DNA from: an uncultured Clostridia bacterium
GTDB lineage: Bacteria > Bacillota > Clostridia > Lachnospirales > Lachnospiraceae
Reading direction: 5' to 3'
Assembly: GCA_947178045.1 (NCBI GenBank)
Contig: CAMWWR010000151.1
Coordinates: 1 to 5,471, forward strand
DNA length: 5,471 nucleotides
Made by a program: the position numbers and the translations under genes. Below the pieces are notes generated by a model. It was given only the letters and a program-made list of their open reading frames with translations, was not told the origin of the DNA and searched no databases. Position 1 is the first letter of the stretch; each line of letters opens with the position of its first letter. This document shows positions 5,470 through 5,471 of this stretch, one piece after another.

Positions 5470-5471
5470 CC

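Overview
The window looks like chromosomal DNA from a fairly GC-rich Clostridia species, possibly Lachnospiraceae. This placement is inferred from gene content (a small ACT-domain protein, homoserine dehydrogenase and an archaeal-type phosphoglycerate-mutase-like protein in a row; an HscC-like Hsp70 with a J-protein), from strong GGAGG-type ribosome binding sites, and from the A+T-rich promoters and hairpins set in GC-rich coding DNA. No RNA gene, transposase, integrase or CRISPR array was seen.

Left part (1-2868, minus strand): a threonine-branch gene group read right to left. It starts at a good sigma-A-type promoter (2840-2868) that carries an inverted repeat over its -10 box. The first gene encodes a 146-residue PheB/UPF0735-type ACT-domain protein (2253-2693). 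Next comes hom, homoserine dehydrogenase (927-2129). Last is the N-terminal half of an ApgM/TIGR02535-type protein (1-655, cut by the window edge), whose relatives are proposed to be alternative homoserine kinases. The 271-base gap between hom and apgM holds four hairpins, three of which share the same four-base loop.

Middle (2694-3076): a 383-base divergent intergenic region with the minus-strand promoter, two dyads and a weaker plus-strand promoter candidate.

Right part (3077-5471, plus strand): an HscC-like Hsp70 of 668 residues whose acidic tail carries four tandem 12-residue units. It overlaps by 4 bases (ATGA) with a gene for a J-domain protein in which the HPD motif reads HPE. The J-protein frame runs into a 14-C homopolymer and stops ten bases later at the window edge. 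A one-base change in the tract would keep it open, so this end is an assembly artefact, a phase-variable switch or a true short protein.

Working together: the minus-strand genes would take aspartate semialdehyde to homoserine and then probably to phosphohomoserine, with the ACT protein as a candidate amino-acid sensor. The plus-strand pair looks like a dedicated Hsp70/J-protein chaperone module, separate from the housekeeping DnaK-DnaJ-GrpE set. The two halves share a control region but no evident function.
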